Origin: Rhizobium sp. P40RR-XXII
Lineage (GTDB): Bacteria; Pseudomonadota; Alphaproteobacteria; Rhizobiales; Rhizobiaceae
DNA length: 64,000 bases
Assembly (NCBI RefSeq): GCF_012641405.1
Contig: NZ_JABAII010000026.1
Coordinates: 1-64,000 of the forward strand
Reading direction: 5' to 3'
Part shown: positions 56,849 to 64,000 of the stretch, one piece after another
Position numbering within the stretch: position 1 is the stretch's first letter
Layout of the letters: each line of letters opens with the position of its first letter
Position numbers and translations under genes: made by a program
The notes under the pieces: model-generated
The model's input: the letters and a program-made list of their open reading frames with translations, nothing else
What the model was told of the DNA's origin: nothing
Database searches by the model: none

Positions 56849-56880
56849 CATCCGTATGCCCCTAGCAGGGCATGCGGATG
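56849..56880 (-). other. Intercistronic stem-loop between fbpA and fbpB
   Basis: CATCCGTATGCCC and GGGCATGCGGATG pair over 13 bases (one G-U equivalent mismatch) around a 6-base loop. On the transcribed minus strand no T-run follows, so it is more likely an mRNA-stability or attenuation hairpin than a full terminator. Confidence 0.6.
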
Positions 56881-56939
56881 GGATGCAAGAGCGGAGCCCG
56901 TCCGAAATCGCGAAACGCGTTGCGGCAAGGGCTCTCGCC

Positions 56940-57956
56940 TTAGATGAGCCCTGCTTCCGTCATCAGGTCGGTGACCTTCTTACTGTTCAGCTTCGAAGGC
57001 TCGACCTTCGGTGCCTGCAGGTCCGCTAGCGGCACCAGCTTCGGGTTGGAAGCAGCGCCATTGCCGACGGCATATTCATAGGAGTCACCGTCGCGCAGCA
57101 CGACCTGGCCGCCCTTGCCGGTGATCCACTTCAGGAATGCCTGCGCTTCCTTCTGATGCTGGCTGGATGCCAGCACGCCGCCGCCGGAGATGCTGACGAA
57201 AGCGCCCGGATCCTGGTTCTTGAAGTAATGCAGGGCAACGTTCTTGCTGTTTTCGCCGGTTTTGGCCTGATCGCCGAACCAGTAATAGTGATAGATCACC
57301 GCGCCTTCGATTTCGCCGGCATTGACGGCCTTCATGGCAACGCTGTTGCCCTTGTAGGGGCTGGCATTTTCCTTCATCGCCTTCAGCCAGGCGCGGGTGG
57401 CGTCCTCGCCCTTCAGCTCAAGGAAGGCACTGACGATCGCCTGGAAGTCGGCGCCGGCAGGCGAAGCGCCCCAACGGCCCTTCCACTTGGGATCGGCCAG
57501 ATCGAGCATCGACTTCGGCAGATCGGCTTCCTTCAGCTTGGTCTTGTCATAGGCGAAGACGGTGGAACGGGCGGCAACGCCGACCCAGTTGCCATCGGCG
57601 GCCTTGAAGGTTTCCGGCACCTGCGCCAGCGTTTCGGCGTCGACCGGAGCAAAAAGCTTGTTGGCGTCGACCAGCGCCATGCCCGGGGAATTTTCCGTCA
57701 GATAGACGTCGGCGGGAGAGGCAGCACCTTCCTGAACGATCTGGTTGGCGAACTGCATGTCGCTACCGTTGCGGATCGTGACCTTGATGCCGGTTTCCTT
57801 AGTGAAGCCATCCGCCCATGCCTGCGTCAGCGCTTCGTGCTGGGCGTTGTAGACAACGATGCCTTCGGACTCCGCGGCACTCGCCATCATCGGAGCAGCG
57901 GCAAGGCCCGCGGCAAGCGCCAGCGCGCCGGTGAGATGAGAAAAGGAAAAAGTCAT
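56940..57956 (-). CDS. fbpA: Ferric-iron-binding periplasmic protein FbpA
   Basis: A 338-residue periplasmic binding protein. The signal peptide covers about residues 1-27 (TGALALAAGLAAAPMMASAAE). The mature start GIVVYNAQHEALTQAW is the typical FbpA/SfuA opening, and YHYYWF near residue 225 carries the tyrosine pair that ligates Fe(III). It captures iron in the periplasm for FbpBC. The promoter upstream holds a TGA-N9-TCA site of the iron-response type. Confidence 0.92.
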   Translation of the reverse strand: MTFSFSHLTGALALAAGLAAAPMMASAAESEGIVVYNAQHEALTQAWADGFTKETGIKVTIRNGSDMQFANQIVQEGAASPADVYLTENSPGMALVDANKLFAPVDAETLAQVPETFKAADGNWVGVAARSTVFAYDKTKLKEADLPKSMLDLADPKWKGRWGASPAGADFQAIVSAFLELKGEDATRAWLKAMKENASPYKGNSVAMKAVNAGEIEGAVIYHYYWFGDQAKTGENSKNVALHYFKNQDPGAFVSISGGGVLASSQHQKEAQAFLKWITGKGGQVVLRDGDSYEYAVGNGAASNPKLVPLADLQAPKVEPSKLNSKKVTDLMTEAGLI

Positions 57957-58004
57957 TAAGTCCTCTCGCTTGAAAAGCGCCGCCCCCGGCAGCGATGCGA
58001 TAGC

Positions 58005-58033
58005 CTATATTTTTCCTGACCGTTTTTTTCAAG
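58005..58033 (-). promoter_or_regulatory. fbpA promoter with overlapping iron-responsive operator
   Basis: On the minus strand CTTGAA (58033-58028) and ATATAG (58010-58005) are a -35/-10 pair 17 bases apart, about 50 bases before the fbpA start. TGA-N9-TCA at 58017-58031 lies over the -35 and spacer. This is the iron-responsive operator form bound by RirA in rhizobia, which represses iron uptake genes when iron is plentiful. Confidence 0.62.
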
Positions 58034-58156
58034 TTTACGATCGCTCCTGCTTATCACAAAAGTTTGAGAATAGAGTCAAGATTTCGCCGCGATCTCTGCA
58101 AGGTCGAGCAGGCGCGAGCGGCATATGTGAGAGATAACCGCCTCCCGAACGAAAAA

Positions 58157-58182
58157 AGCCGCGGCACATGCATGCCGCGGCT
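58157..58182 (-). terminator. Rho-independent terminator of the MFS gene
   Basis: AGCCGCGGCA, loop CATGCA, TGCCGCGGCT is a perfect 10-base stem flanked by an A-run on the left and a T-run on the right. It serves the minus-strand MFS gene that ends at 58209 and could act in either direction. Confidence 0.8.
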
Positions 58183-58208
58183 CCTTTTTTTCAATTCGAA
58201 AATCCGCC

Positions 58209-59546
58209 TCAGTTGTCTCGCGTCTCCAGCGTCTTGCTGAAGAAGATCGCGACCAGCGTGCAGACGACGCCCGACAGCAGATAAAGGCTAGTGTAGACGA
58301 GGCCGAACTGGCTGGAGAGGGCAAGCGCCACGAAGGGCGCGAAACCGGCGCCGATCAGCCAAGACAAATCCGACACGAGAGCCGAGCCGCTATAGCGATA
58401 GTTCTGGCTGAAGCGCGAGGCACTTGCGCCGGCCGCCTGGCCGAAGGAGAGGCCGAGCAGCGTGAAGCCGAGAACCACGTAAATGTGGCGGCCGGTGACG
58501 CCGCCGTCGAGCAGCCAGGGCGCGACGAAGGCAAAGCAGGCGATCAGCACGGCGCCGATGGCGAGCTGATTGCGGCGGCCGATCCGGTCGGCGAGCATGC
58601 CGGAGCAGATGATGGCGAGAATGCCGCAGATGGCGCCCAAGAATTCCATCAGCAGGAACGAACCTGGGCTCTGCTCGCTGTAGAGCGTTACCCAGCCGAG
58701 CGGGAAGACCGTGACCAGATGGAAGGTCGCAAAGCTGGCCAGCGGCACGAAGGCGCCGATCAGAACGTCCCCGCCATGCACGCGCAGCAGTTCCGTCATC
58801 TTCACGGGCTCAAGCTCATGGCGTTCCAGCAGCGTGCCGAATTCTTCCGTTGCCACCAGACGCAGGCGGGCAAAGAGCGCGACGACGTTGACCGCAAAGG
58901 CGCAGAAGAAGGGGTAGCGCCAGCCCCAGTCCAGGAAGTCCGCCGTCGAGATGCTCGTGACGAAATAGGCGAACAAGGCACTCGCCAGCATGAAGCCGAT
59001 CGGCGCGCCGAGCTGGGGAATCATCGCATACCAGCCGCGGTGATTGGTCGGGGCATTGAGCGCGAGGAGCGAAGCGAGACCATCCCAGGCGCCGCCGAGC
59101 GCCAGGCCCTGCCCGATGCGGAAGACCGCAAGCAGGATGATCGCATAGACGCCGACTTCGCTATAGCCGGGCAGGAAGCTCATGGACGCCGTGGAACCGC
59201 CGAGCAGAAACAGGGCGATCGTCAGCTTGACGCCACGGCCATAGGCGCGGTCGATCGCCATGAAGATGAACGAGCCGATCGGACGCGCGATGAAGGCGAG
59301 CGCGAAGACCAGGAAGGAAAGGAGCGTGCCATGCAGCGGGTCGGCGAAGGGGAACATCAGCTTCGGGAAGACCAGGACCGATGCAATGGCATAGACGAAG
59401 AAATCGAAAAACTCGGACGTGCGACCGATGATCACGCCGATGGCGATGTTGCCGGGAGCGACATTGCCGTCCGCATGCATGCTGCGGGCATCGCTCTCAA
59501 GCGTTGAAGATTTGGGATTCAATGATTCATGCGTAACGCTGACCAT
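58209..59546 (-). CDS. MFS transporter, metabolite:H+ symporter type
   Basis: A 445-residue major facilitator protein with about twelve membrane helices. The N-terminal IIGRTSEFFDFFVYAIASV and the loop following helix 2 (RPIGSFIFMAIDRAYGRG) match the MHS group that takes up organic acids such as citrate, alpha-ketoglutarate or shikimate. The Asp-based motif A appears again in the second half (DRIGRRNQ). GGAGG lies 10 bases before the ATG. It is monocistronic, ending at a strong terminator, and divergent from cyoABCD. The substrate cannot be inferred. Confidence 0.9.
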   Translation of the reverse strand: MVSVTHESLNPKSSTLESDARSMHADGNVAPGNIAIGVIIGRTSEFFDFFVYAIASVLVFPKLMFPFADPLHGTLLSFLVFALAFIARPIGSFIFMAIDRAYGRGVKLTIALFLLGGSTASMSFLPGYSEVGVYAIILLAVFRIGQGLALGGAWDGLASLLALNAPTNHRGWYAMIPQLGAPIGFMLASALFAYFVTSISTADFLDWGWRYPFFCAFAVNVVALFARLRLVATEEFGTLLERHELEPVKMTELLRVHGGDVLIGAFVPLASFATFHLVTVFPLGWVTLYSEQSPGSFLLMEFLGAICGILAIICSGMLADRIGRRNQLAIGAVLIACFAFVAPWLLDGGVTGRHIYVVLGFTLLGLSFGQAAGASASRFSQNYRYSGSALVSDLSWLIGAGFAPFVALALSSQFGLVYTSLYLLSGVVCTLVAIFFSKTLETRDN

Positions 59547-59568
59547 GCGCGGGAGCCTCCCTCTCCGA

Positions 59569-59594
59569 GCGCGAATTCCTCCAAGAATTCGCGC
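59569..59594 (-). promoter_or_regulatory. Inverted repeat in the MFS gene leader
   Basis: GCGCGAATTC, loop CTCCAA, GAATTCGCGC has perfect 10-base arms and lies 23 bases before the MFS start codon, close to its Shine-Dalgarno. It could be an operator or a leader hairpin that masks translation. Confidence 0.5.
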
Positions 59595-59939
59595 ATAATC
59601 AAAATGTCGATCAAACGTGCGAACATATCAAGTATCGAGCATGAAATAATTCGCAAATTAGCGATTAAATCGAGACATTTCGGCCTTCGCCGCCGTATTC
59701 CGGTTCAAGCGGGAACCGCCGGCGATAGCCATTTGTTCCGATCCAGGTATATTGGCGGCGACAAAAGCGAAGGGCCTCGTGGAAAACCTTCTGGATTTCG
59801 CGGGGTTTTCCCGATAGGTGGGACGGCATTCCATACCGCATTGCACCCGAGCTTGCTGCGGTGCGACGAAACACCTCATATCGTTCATGACCGCCGTCCT
59901 TTAGTCGCGGTAGGGTCGAAACAAAAAGAGCTTTAAGAC
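59595..59939. other. Gene-free spacer between the MFS gene and cyoA
   Basis: About 345 bases without a credible gene. The left part (59600-59680) is AT-rich and probably holds the MFS promoter and perhaps the cyo promoter. Small ORFs here (for example 59529-59936) have no recognisable product and overlap both promoter regions. I found no clear FNR-type TTGAT-N4-ATCAA site. GCACC...GGTGC (59843-59864) is a weak dyad only. Confidence 0.5.
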
Positions 59940-61058
59940 GTGCCAAGACTATCGAAGATTTTCAGCCGTTTATCAGTCATCCCATTGTTTTTGCTACTTT
60001 CAGGTTGCAATCTGGTGGTGATGGCCCCCTCCGGCGACATCGCCATGCAGCAGCGAGACCTCATCATCGTCTCGGTCGTGCTGATGCTGATCATCATCAT
60101 CCCGGTGATCTTCCTGACGCTGTTCTTCGCCTGGAGATACCGCCAGTCGAACAAAGAGGCGACTTACGAGCCGGATTGGCACCATTCGACACGTCTGGAG
60201 CTGATCATCTGGTCCGCTCCGCTTGCCATCATCATCGCGCTCGGCGCTGTGACCTGGATCAGCACCCATCAGCTCGACCCATACCGCCCTCTCGACCGCA
60301 TCGCCGCCGACAAGCCGCTCAGTGCCGACGTGAAGCCGCTGACGGTCGAAGTGGTGGCGCTCGACTGGAAATGGCTGTTCTTCTATCCGGATTATGGCAT
60401 CGCCACCGTCAACGAGATGGCTGCTCCGGTCGACCGGCCGATCAACTTCAAGATCACGGCTTCGGCTGTCATGAACTCCTTCTTCATTCCGGCGCTGGCA
60501 GGCCAGATCTACGCCATGCCGGGCATGGAGACGAAGCTGCACGCCGTCATCAACCATCCCGGCGAATTCCAGGGCATGTCGGCCAATTACAGCGGCGCCG
60601 GCTTCTCGAACATGCGCTTCAAGTTCCATGGCCTAAATCAGGCTGATTTCGACCAGTGGGTCCAGAAGGCGAAGAGCCAGGGCTCAGCACTCGGCCGCCA
60701 GGAATACCTGACCCTTGCCAAGCCGAGCGAACGCAACCCGGTGCAGTACTTCAACGCCGTTGAAGATGGTCTCTACAACGCCATCCTCAACATGTGCGCC
60801 GATCCGAGCAAGATGTGCATGAGCGAAATGATGCATATCGACGCCAAGGGCGGCGGCGGCAAGGAAAGCCACGAAAACCGCGAGCGCCTGATCTACGACA
60901 ATCGTGATACGAGCTCGGCCGAAGTCACGCCCGTCAAGGCTGATAGCGGCGCCGGCCACACCATGCAGCATGAAGACAATTCGATGCAGGGCATGGATAT
61001 GGGCAACAGCTCTTCTTCCGATTCGTCGACCGGTTCGGCACAGCATCAGGGTCACTGA
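59940..61058 (+). CDS. cyoA: Cytochrome o ubiquinol oxidase subunit II
   Basis: A 372-residue CyoA. The lipoprotein signal ends in LLSGC (Cys at residue 23), followed by two membrane helices (residues ~43-65 and ~85-105) and a periplasmic cupredoxin domain. Copper-A ligands are missing, as expected for a quinol rather than cytochrome c oxidase. The C-terminal ~40 residues are rich in Met, His and Ser. The start is GTG at 59940. First gene of cyoABCD, encoding a proton-pumping terminal oxidase. Confidence 0.94.
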   Translation: MPRLSKIFSRLSVIPLFLLLSGCNLVVMAPSGDIAMQQRDLIIVSVVLMLIIIIPVIFLTLFFAWRYRQSNKEATYEPDWHHSTRLELIIWSAPLAIIIALGAVTWISTHQLDPYRPLDRIAADKPLSADVKPLTVEVVALDWKWLFFYPDYGIATVNEMAAPVDRPINFKITASAVMNSFFIPALAGQIYAMPGMETKLHAVINHPGEFQGMSANYSGAGFSNMRFKFHGLNQADFDQWVQKAKSQGSALGRQEYLTLAKPSERNPVQYFNAVEDGLYNAILNMCADPSKMCMSEMMHIDAKGGGGKESHENRERLIYDNRDTSSAEVTPVKADSGAGHTMQHEDNSMQGMDMGNSSSSDSSTGSAQHQGH

Positions 61059-61105
61059 TCCGGTGCGCGCAATAACAAGACATTCATAAGGGACAGAGGC
61101 AATCC

Positions 61106-63109
61106 ATGTTTTCCAACCCGGACCTCTATAAATTCATCTTCGGTCGGCTGACGCTCGACGCCATTCCGTATCACGAGCCGATCCTCGTCGTGACCTTCCT
61201 AGGCGTCGCCGTCGGCGGCATCGCCCTTCTCGGCCTGCTGACCTATTTCCGCCTCTGGGGCTATCTCTGGACGGAGTGGTTCACCAGCATCGACCACAAG
61301 AAGATCGGCATCATGTATGTCGTTCTGGCGCTGATCATGCTGCTGCGCGGCTTTTCCGATGCGCTGCTGATGCGCCTGCAGCAGGCGCTCGCCTTCAACG
61401 GTTCCGAAGGCTACCTGCCGCCGCACCACTACGACCAGATCTTCACCGCCCACGGCGTCATCATGATCTTCTTCGTGGCGATGCCCTTCGTCACCGGTCT
61501 GATGAACCTCGTCGTGCCGCTGCAGATCGGCGCGCGCGACGTCTCCTTCCCGTTCCTGAACAATTTCTCGTTCTGGATGACAACGGCAGGCGCGATCGTC
61601 GTCATGATCTCGCTCTTCATCGGCGAATTCGCCAAGACCGGCTGGCTGGCCTATCCGCCGCTTTCCGGCATCGCCTATAGTCCCGATGTCGGCGTCGACT
61701 ATTACATCTGGGGCCTGCAGGTCGCGGGTATCGGAACGACGCTTTCGGGCATCAACCTGATCGCCACCATCGTCAAGATGCGCGCGCCGGGCATGACGTT
61801 CATGAAAATGCCTGTTTTCACCTGGACGTCGCTCTGCACCAACATCCTGATCGTCGCGAGCTTCCCGATCCTGACCGCCACGCTCGCACTGCTCACTCTC
61901 GATCGCTACGCCGGCACGAACTTCTTCACGAACGACCTCGGCGGCAATCCGATGATGTATGTCAACCTCATCTGGATCTGGGGCCATCCGGAAGTCTACA
62001 TCCTGATCCTGCCGGCTTTCGGCGTCTTCTCGGAAGTCGTCGCGACCTTCTGCGGCAAGCGCCTCTTCGGCTACGCCTCGATGGTCTACGCCACCTGCGT
62101 GATCATGATCCTCTCCTACCTCGTCTGGCTGCACCACTTCTTCACGATGGGCTCCGGCGCCAGCGTCAATTCCTTCTTCGGCATCACCACGATGATCATC
62201 TCGATCCCGACGGGTGCGAAGCTGTTCAACTGGCTGTTCACGATGTACCACGGCCGCATCCGCTACGAAGTGCCGATGCTGTGGACCGTCGGCTTCATGG
62301 TGACCTTCACCATCGGCGGCATGACCGGCGTCATGCTCGCCATTCCGCCGGCCGACTTCGTGCTGCACAACTCGCTGTTCCTGATCGCCCACTTCCATAA
62401 CGTGATCATCGGCGGCGTGCTTTTCGGCATGTTCGCGGGCGTCAACTACTGGTTCCCGAAGGCCTTCGGCTTCAAGCTCGATCCTTTCTGGGGCAAGATG
62501 AGCTTCTGGTTCTGGCAAATCGGCTTCTGGTTCGCCTTCATGCCGCTCTATATTCTCGGCCTGATGGGCGTCACCCGACGCGTGAGCCAGTTCGATGATC
62601 CGTCGCTGCAGATCTGGTTCATCATCGCCGCCTTCGGCGCCGGCCTGATCGCCATCGGCATCGCCTGCTTCCTCATCCAGCTCGCCGTCAGCTTCATGAA
62701 GCGCGAGGAACTTCGCGACCACACCGGCGACCCCTGGAACGGCCGTACGCTGGAATGGTCCACCTCGTCGCCGCCGCCGGCCTACAACTTCGCCTTCACG
62801 CCGATCGTCTACGATCACGACGCCTGGTGGGACATGAAGAACCGCGGCTTCAAGCGTCCGACGGAGGGCTTCATCCCGATCCACATGCCGAAGAACACCG
62901 GCACGGGCATCATCCTCGGCGTTCTCTCCATCGGCTTCGCATTCGGCATGATCTGGTACATGTGGTGGCTTGCCGCCATTACCTTTGCCGCGATGATCAT
63001 CGTCACGATCGGCCATACCTTCAACTATAAGCGCGACTTCTATATTCCCGCCGACGAGGTCGTGAAGACCGAGAACGAGCGTACGAAGCAGCTCGCAGGA
63101 CAGGTATAA
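61106..63109 (+). CDS. cyoB: Cytochrome o ubiquinol oxidase subunit I
   Basis: A 667-residue haem-copper oxidase subunit with about fifteen membrane helices. Haem and copper ligands are present: [15 protein letters not shown] (Cu-B His and the cross-linked Tyr), VWLHHFF (Cu-B His pair) and [12 protein letters not shown] (haem His pair). It reduces oxygen to water and pumps protons. It starts 47 bases after cyoA and stops 5 bases before cyoC. Confidence 0.97.
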   Translation: MFSNPDLYKFIFGRLTLDAIPYHEPILVVTFLGVAVGGIALLGLLTYFRLWGYLWTEWFTSIDHKKIGIMYVVLALIMLLRGFSDALLMRLQQALAFNGSEGYLPPHHYDQIFTAHGVIMIFFVAMPFVTGLMNLVVPLQIGARDVSFPFLNNFSFWMTTAGAIVVMISLFIGEFAKTGWLAYPPLSGIAYSPDVGVDYYIWGLQVAGIGTTLSGINLIATIVKMRAPGMTFMKMPVFTWTSLCTNILIVASFPILTATLALLTLDRYAGTNFFTNDLGGNPMMYVNLIWIWGHPEVYILILPAFGVFSEVVATFCGKRLFGYASMVYATCVIMILSYLVWLHHFFTMGSGASVNSFFGITTMIISIPTGAKLFNWLFTMYHGRIRYEVPMLWTVGFMVTFTIGGMTGVMLAIPPADFVLHNSLFLIAHFHNVIIGGVLFGMFAGVNYWFPKAFGFKLDPFWGKMSFWFWQIGFWFAFMPLYILGLMGVTRRVSQFDDPSLQIWFIIAAFGAGLIAIGIACFLIQLAVSFMKREELRDHTGDPWNGRTLEWSTSSPPPAYNFAFTPIVYDHDAWWDMKNRGFKRPTEGFIPIHMPKNTGTGIILGVLSIGFAFGMIWYMWWLAAITFAAMIIVTIGHTFNYKRDFYIPADEVVKTENERTKQLAGQV

Positions 63110-63114
63110 GACCT

Positions 63115-63744
63115 ATGACCACCCAAACCGCACACGCCCCAAAGGATGGCGAAACGCCCGCCTTCTACCTGACGGAAGAGCATCATCCGGAAGGCAGCAC
63201 CATGCTGGGCTTCTGGATCTACATCATGAGCGACTGCCTGATCTTCGCAGTCCTCTTCGCGACCTTTGCCGTGCTCGGCCACAGCTATGCTGCCGGCCCG
63301 TCTCCGGCCGACCTGTTCGAGCTGCCGCTCGTTGCCGTCAACACGGCGATGCTGCTCTTCTCCTCCATCACTTACGGCTTTGCCATGCTGGCGATGGAGA
63401 AGGACAACAAGTCGGGAACGCTAATGTGGCTGACGATCACAGGCATCTTCGGCGCCCTCTTCATCTTCTTCGAGCTTTACGAATTCTATCACCTAATCCT
63501 CGACGGCGCCGGTCCGCAGCGCAGCGCCTTCCTTTCGGCCTTCTTCACGCTGGTCGGCACGCACGGTCTGCACGTCACCACCGGTATCGTCTGGCTGATC
63601 ACGCTGATGGTGCAGGTTGGCCGGTATGGCCTGATCGTGGAAAACAAGCGTCGCCTGATGTGCCTTTCGATGTTCTGGCACTTCCTGGACGTCGTCTGGA
63701 TCGGCGTGTTTTCCCTCGTCTATCTCATGGGAGTTCTCGGATGA
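63115..63744 (+). CDS. cyoC: Cytochrome o ubiquinol oxidase subunit III
   Basis: A 209-residue CyoC with five membrane helices and the family stretch [24 protein letters not shown] near residue 31. Essential for assembly and stability of the oxidase. Its stop overlaps the cyoD start as ATGA. Confidence 0.96.
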   Translation: MTTQTAHAPKDGETPAFYLTEEHHPEGSTMLGFWIYIMSDCLIFAVLFATFAVLGHSYAAGPSPADLFELPLVAVNTAMLLFSSITYGFAMLAMEKDNKSGTLMWLTITGIFGALFIFFELYEFYHLILDGAGPQRSAFLSAFFTLVGTHGLHVTTGIVWLITLMVQVGRYGLIVENKRRLMCLSMFWHFLDVVWIGVFSLVYLMGVLG

Positions 63745-64000
63745 GCTCGAACGCAGACCATTCGCATCATTCCGGCGACGCCCACGATCATGGCCATCAT
63801 GGCGGCCATGAGGCCGCGCACGGCACCTTCAAGAGCTACATGACGGGGTTTGTCCTTTCCGTCATCCTGACCGCCATCCCCTTCTGGCTGGTGATGGGCA
63901 AGGTCTTCTCCGATCCCGCCGTCACCGGGGCGATCGTCATGATCCTCGGCGCGATCCAGATCGTCGTGCACATGATCTACTTCCTGCATATGAACACTCG
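63741..64000 (+). CDS. cyoD: Cytochrome o ubiquinol oxidase subunit IV (partial)
   Basis: The first 86 residues of CyoD before the window ends. A His/Asp-rich N-terminal tail (residues ~5-27) is followed by [25 protein letters not shown], the first helix, and a second helix. The histidine-rich start is longer than in E. coli and could bind metal. The right edge cuts the third helix. Confidence 0.93.
   Translation, partial: MSSNADHSHHSGDAHDHGHHGGHEAAHGTFKSYMTGFVLSVILTAIPFWLVMGKVFSDPAVTGAIVMILGAIQIVVHMIYFLHMNT

Noticed and set aside
58065-58080. TTGA-N8-TCAA upstream of fbpA as an iron-responsive operator
   Set aside because: The spacing is 8, not 9, and it lies outside the best promoter. The site at 58017-58031 fits properly.
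59547-59939. FNR/FixK-type site controlling cyoABCD
   Set aside because: I searched the spacer by eye and found no TTGAT-N4-ATCAA match good enough to report.
61199-63016. 605-codon open frame opposite cyoB
   Set aside because: Composition is dominated by Asp, Glu, His and Arg, as expected for the complement of a membrane protein gene. cyoB is complete on the + strand.

Overview
The window is chromosomal DNA of an alphaproteobacterium, most likely a Rhizobium or close relative in the Rhizobiaceae. The evidence is high-GC coding DNA, housekeeping genes (polA, dapB, gpmA, glk, pncB), a full C-P lyase cluster, a candidate RirA-type iron operator, and dispersed palindromic intergenic elements of the kind known from rhizobia. 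I saw no tRNA, rRNA, CRISPR array or prophage. The only mobile DNA is the 3' end of an IS5-type transposase at the left edge.

Layout. 1-11 kb is a mixed accessory stretch: IS remnant; a redox pair (FAD oxidoreductase plus Rrf2 regulator); a TauE exporter and cysteine hydrolase divergent from a LysR regulator; an alpha/beta hydrolase; an old yellow enzyme coupled to an atypical SDR; a LacI regulator with three operator-like repeats; a large MscS channel. 11-20 kb holds a DUF1444-type protein, pncB, and yejABEF (peptide importer) translationally coupled to a hydroxyacid dehydrogenase. 20-28 kb holds a TetR regulator divergent from a YecD-like hydrolase, then mepA, mgsA, glk, an MsbA-like exporter, dapB and gpmA. 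28-42 kb is the phosphonate cluster: phnF divergent from phnGHIJKL, an acetyltransferase, a flavin split-barrel protein, the transporter phnCDE1E2, a 2H-phosphoesterase-like protein (DUF1045), phnM and phnN. 42-49 kb holds polA, a candidate trans-acting small RNA between polA and marR, and an MHYT-PAS-GGDEF-EAL protein. 48.5-54 kb holds an M20 peptidase, a nucleoside hydrolase coupled to a frameshifted adenine deaminase, and an M20D amidohydrolase. 54-58 kb is an FbpABC ferric-iron importer under a promoter overlapped by a TGA-N9-TCA site. 58-64 kb holds an MHS-type MFS transporter and cyoABCD, whose cyoD runs off the right edge.

How the genes work together. The phn cluster could import phosphonates (PhnCDE1E2), attach them to ribose triphosphate (PhnGHIL), trim to the monophosphate (PhnM), cleave the C-P bond (PhnJ with PhnK) and convert the product to PRPP (PhnN). 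PhnP is absent, and the DUF1045 protein with its two HxT motifs is the obvious candidate to open the cyclic phosphate. A Pho-box-like repeat and a PhnF-type dyad lie in the phnF-phnG gap, which suggests control by phosphate starvation and by PhnF.

Main items for follow-up: the polA-marR small RNA with three C-rich loops; the one-base frameshift in adenine deaminase; the DUF1045/PhnP replacement idea; the iron-responsive promoter of fbpA; several well-formed operator palindromes next to regulators or orphan operons; and an SDR and a YecD-like hydrolase that each lack the family's usual catalytic residue.
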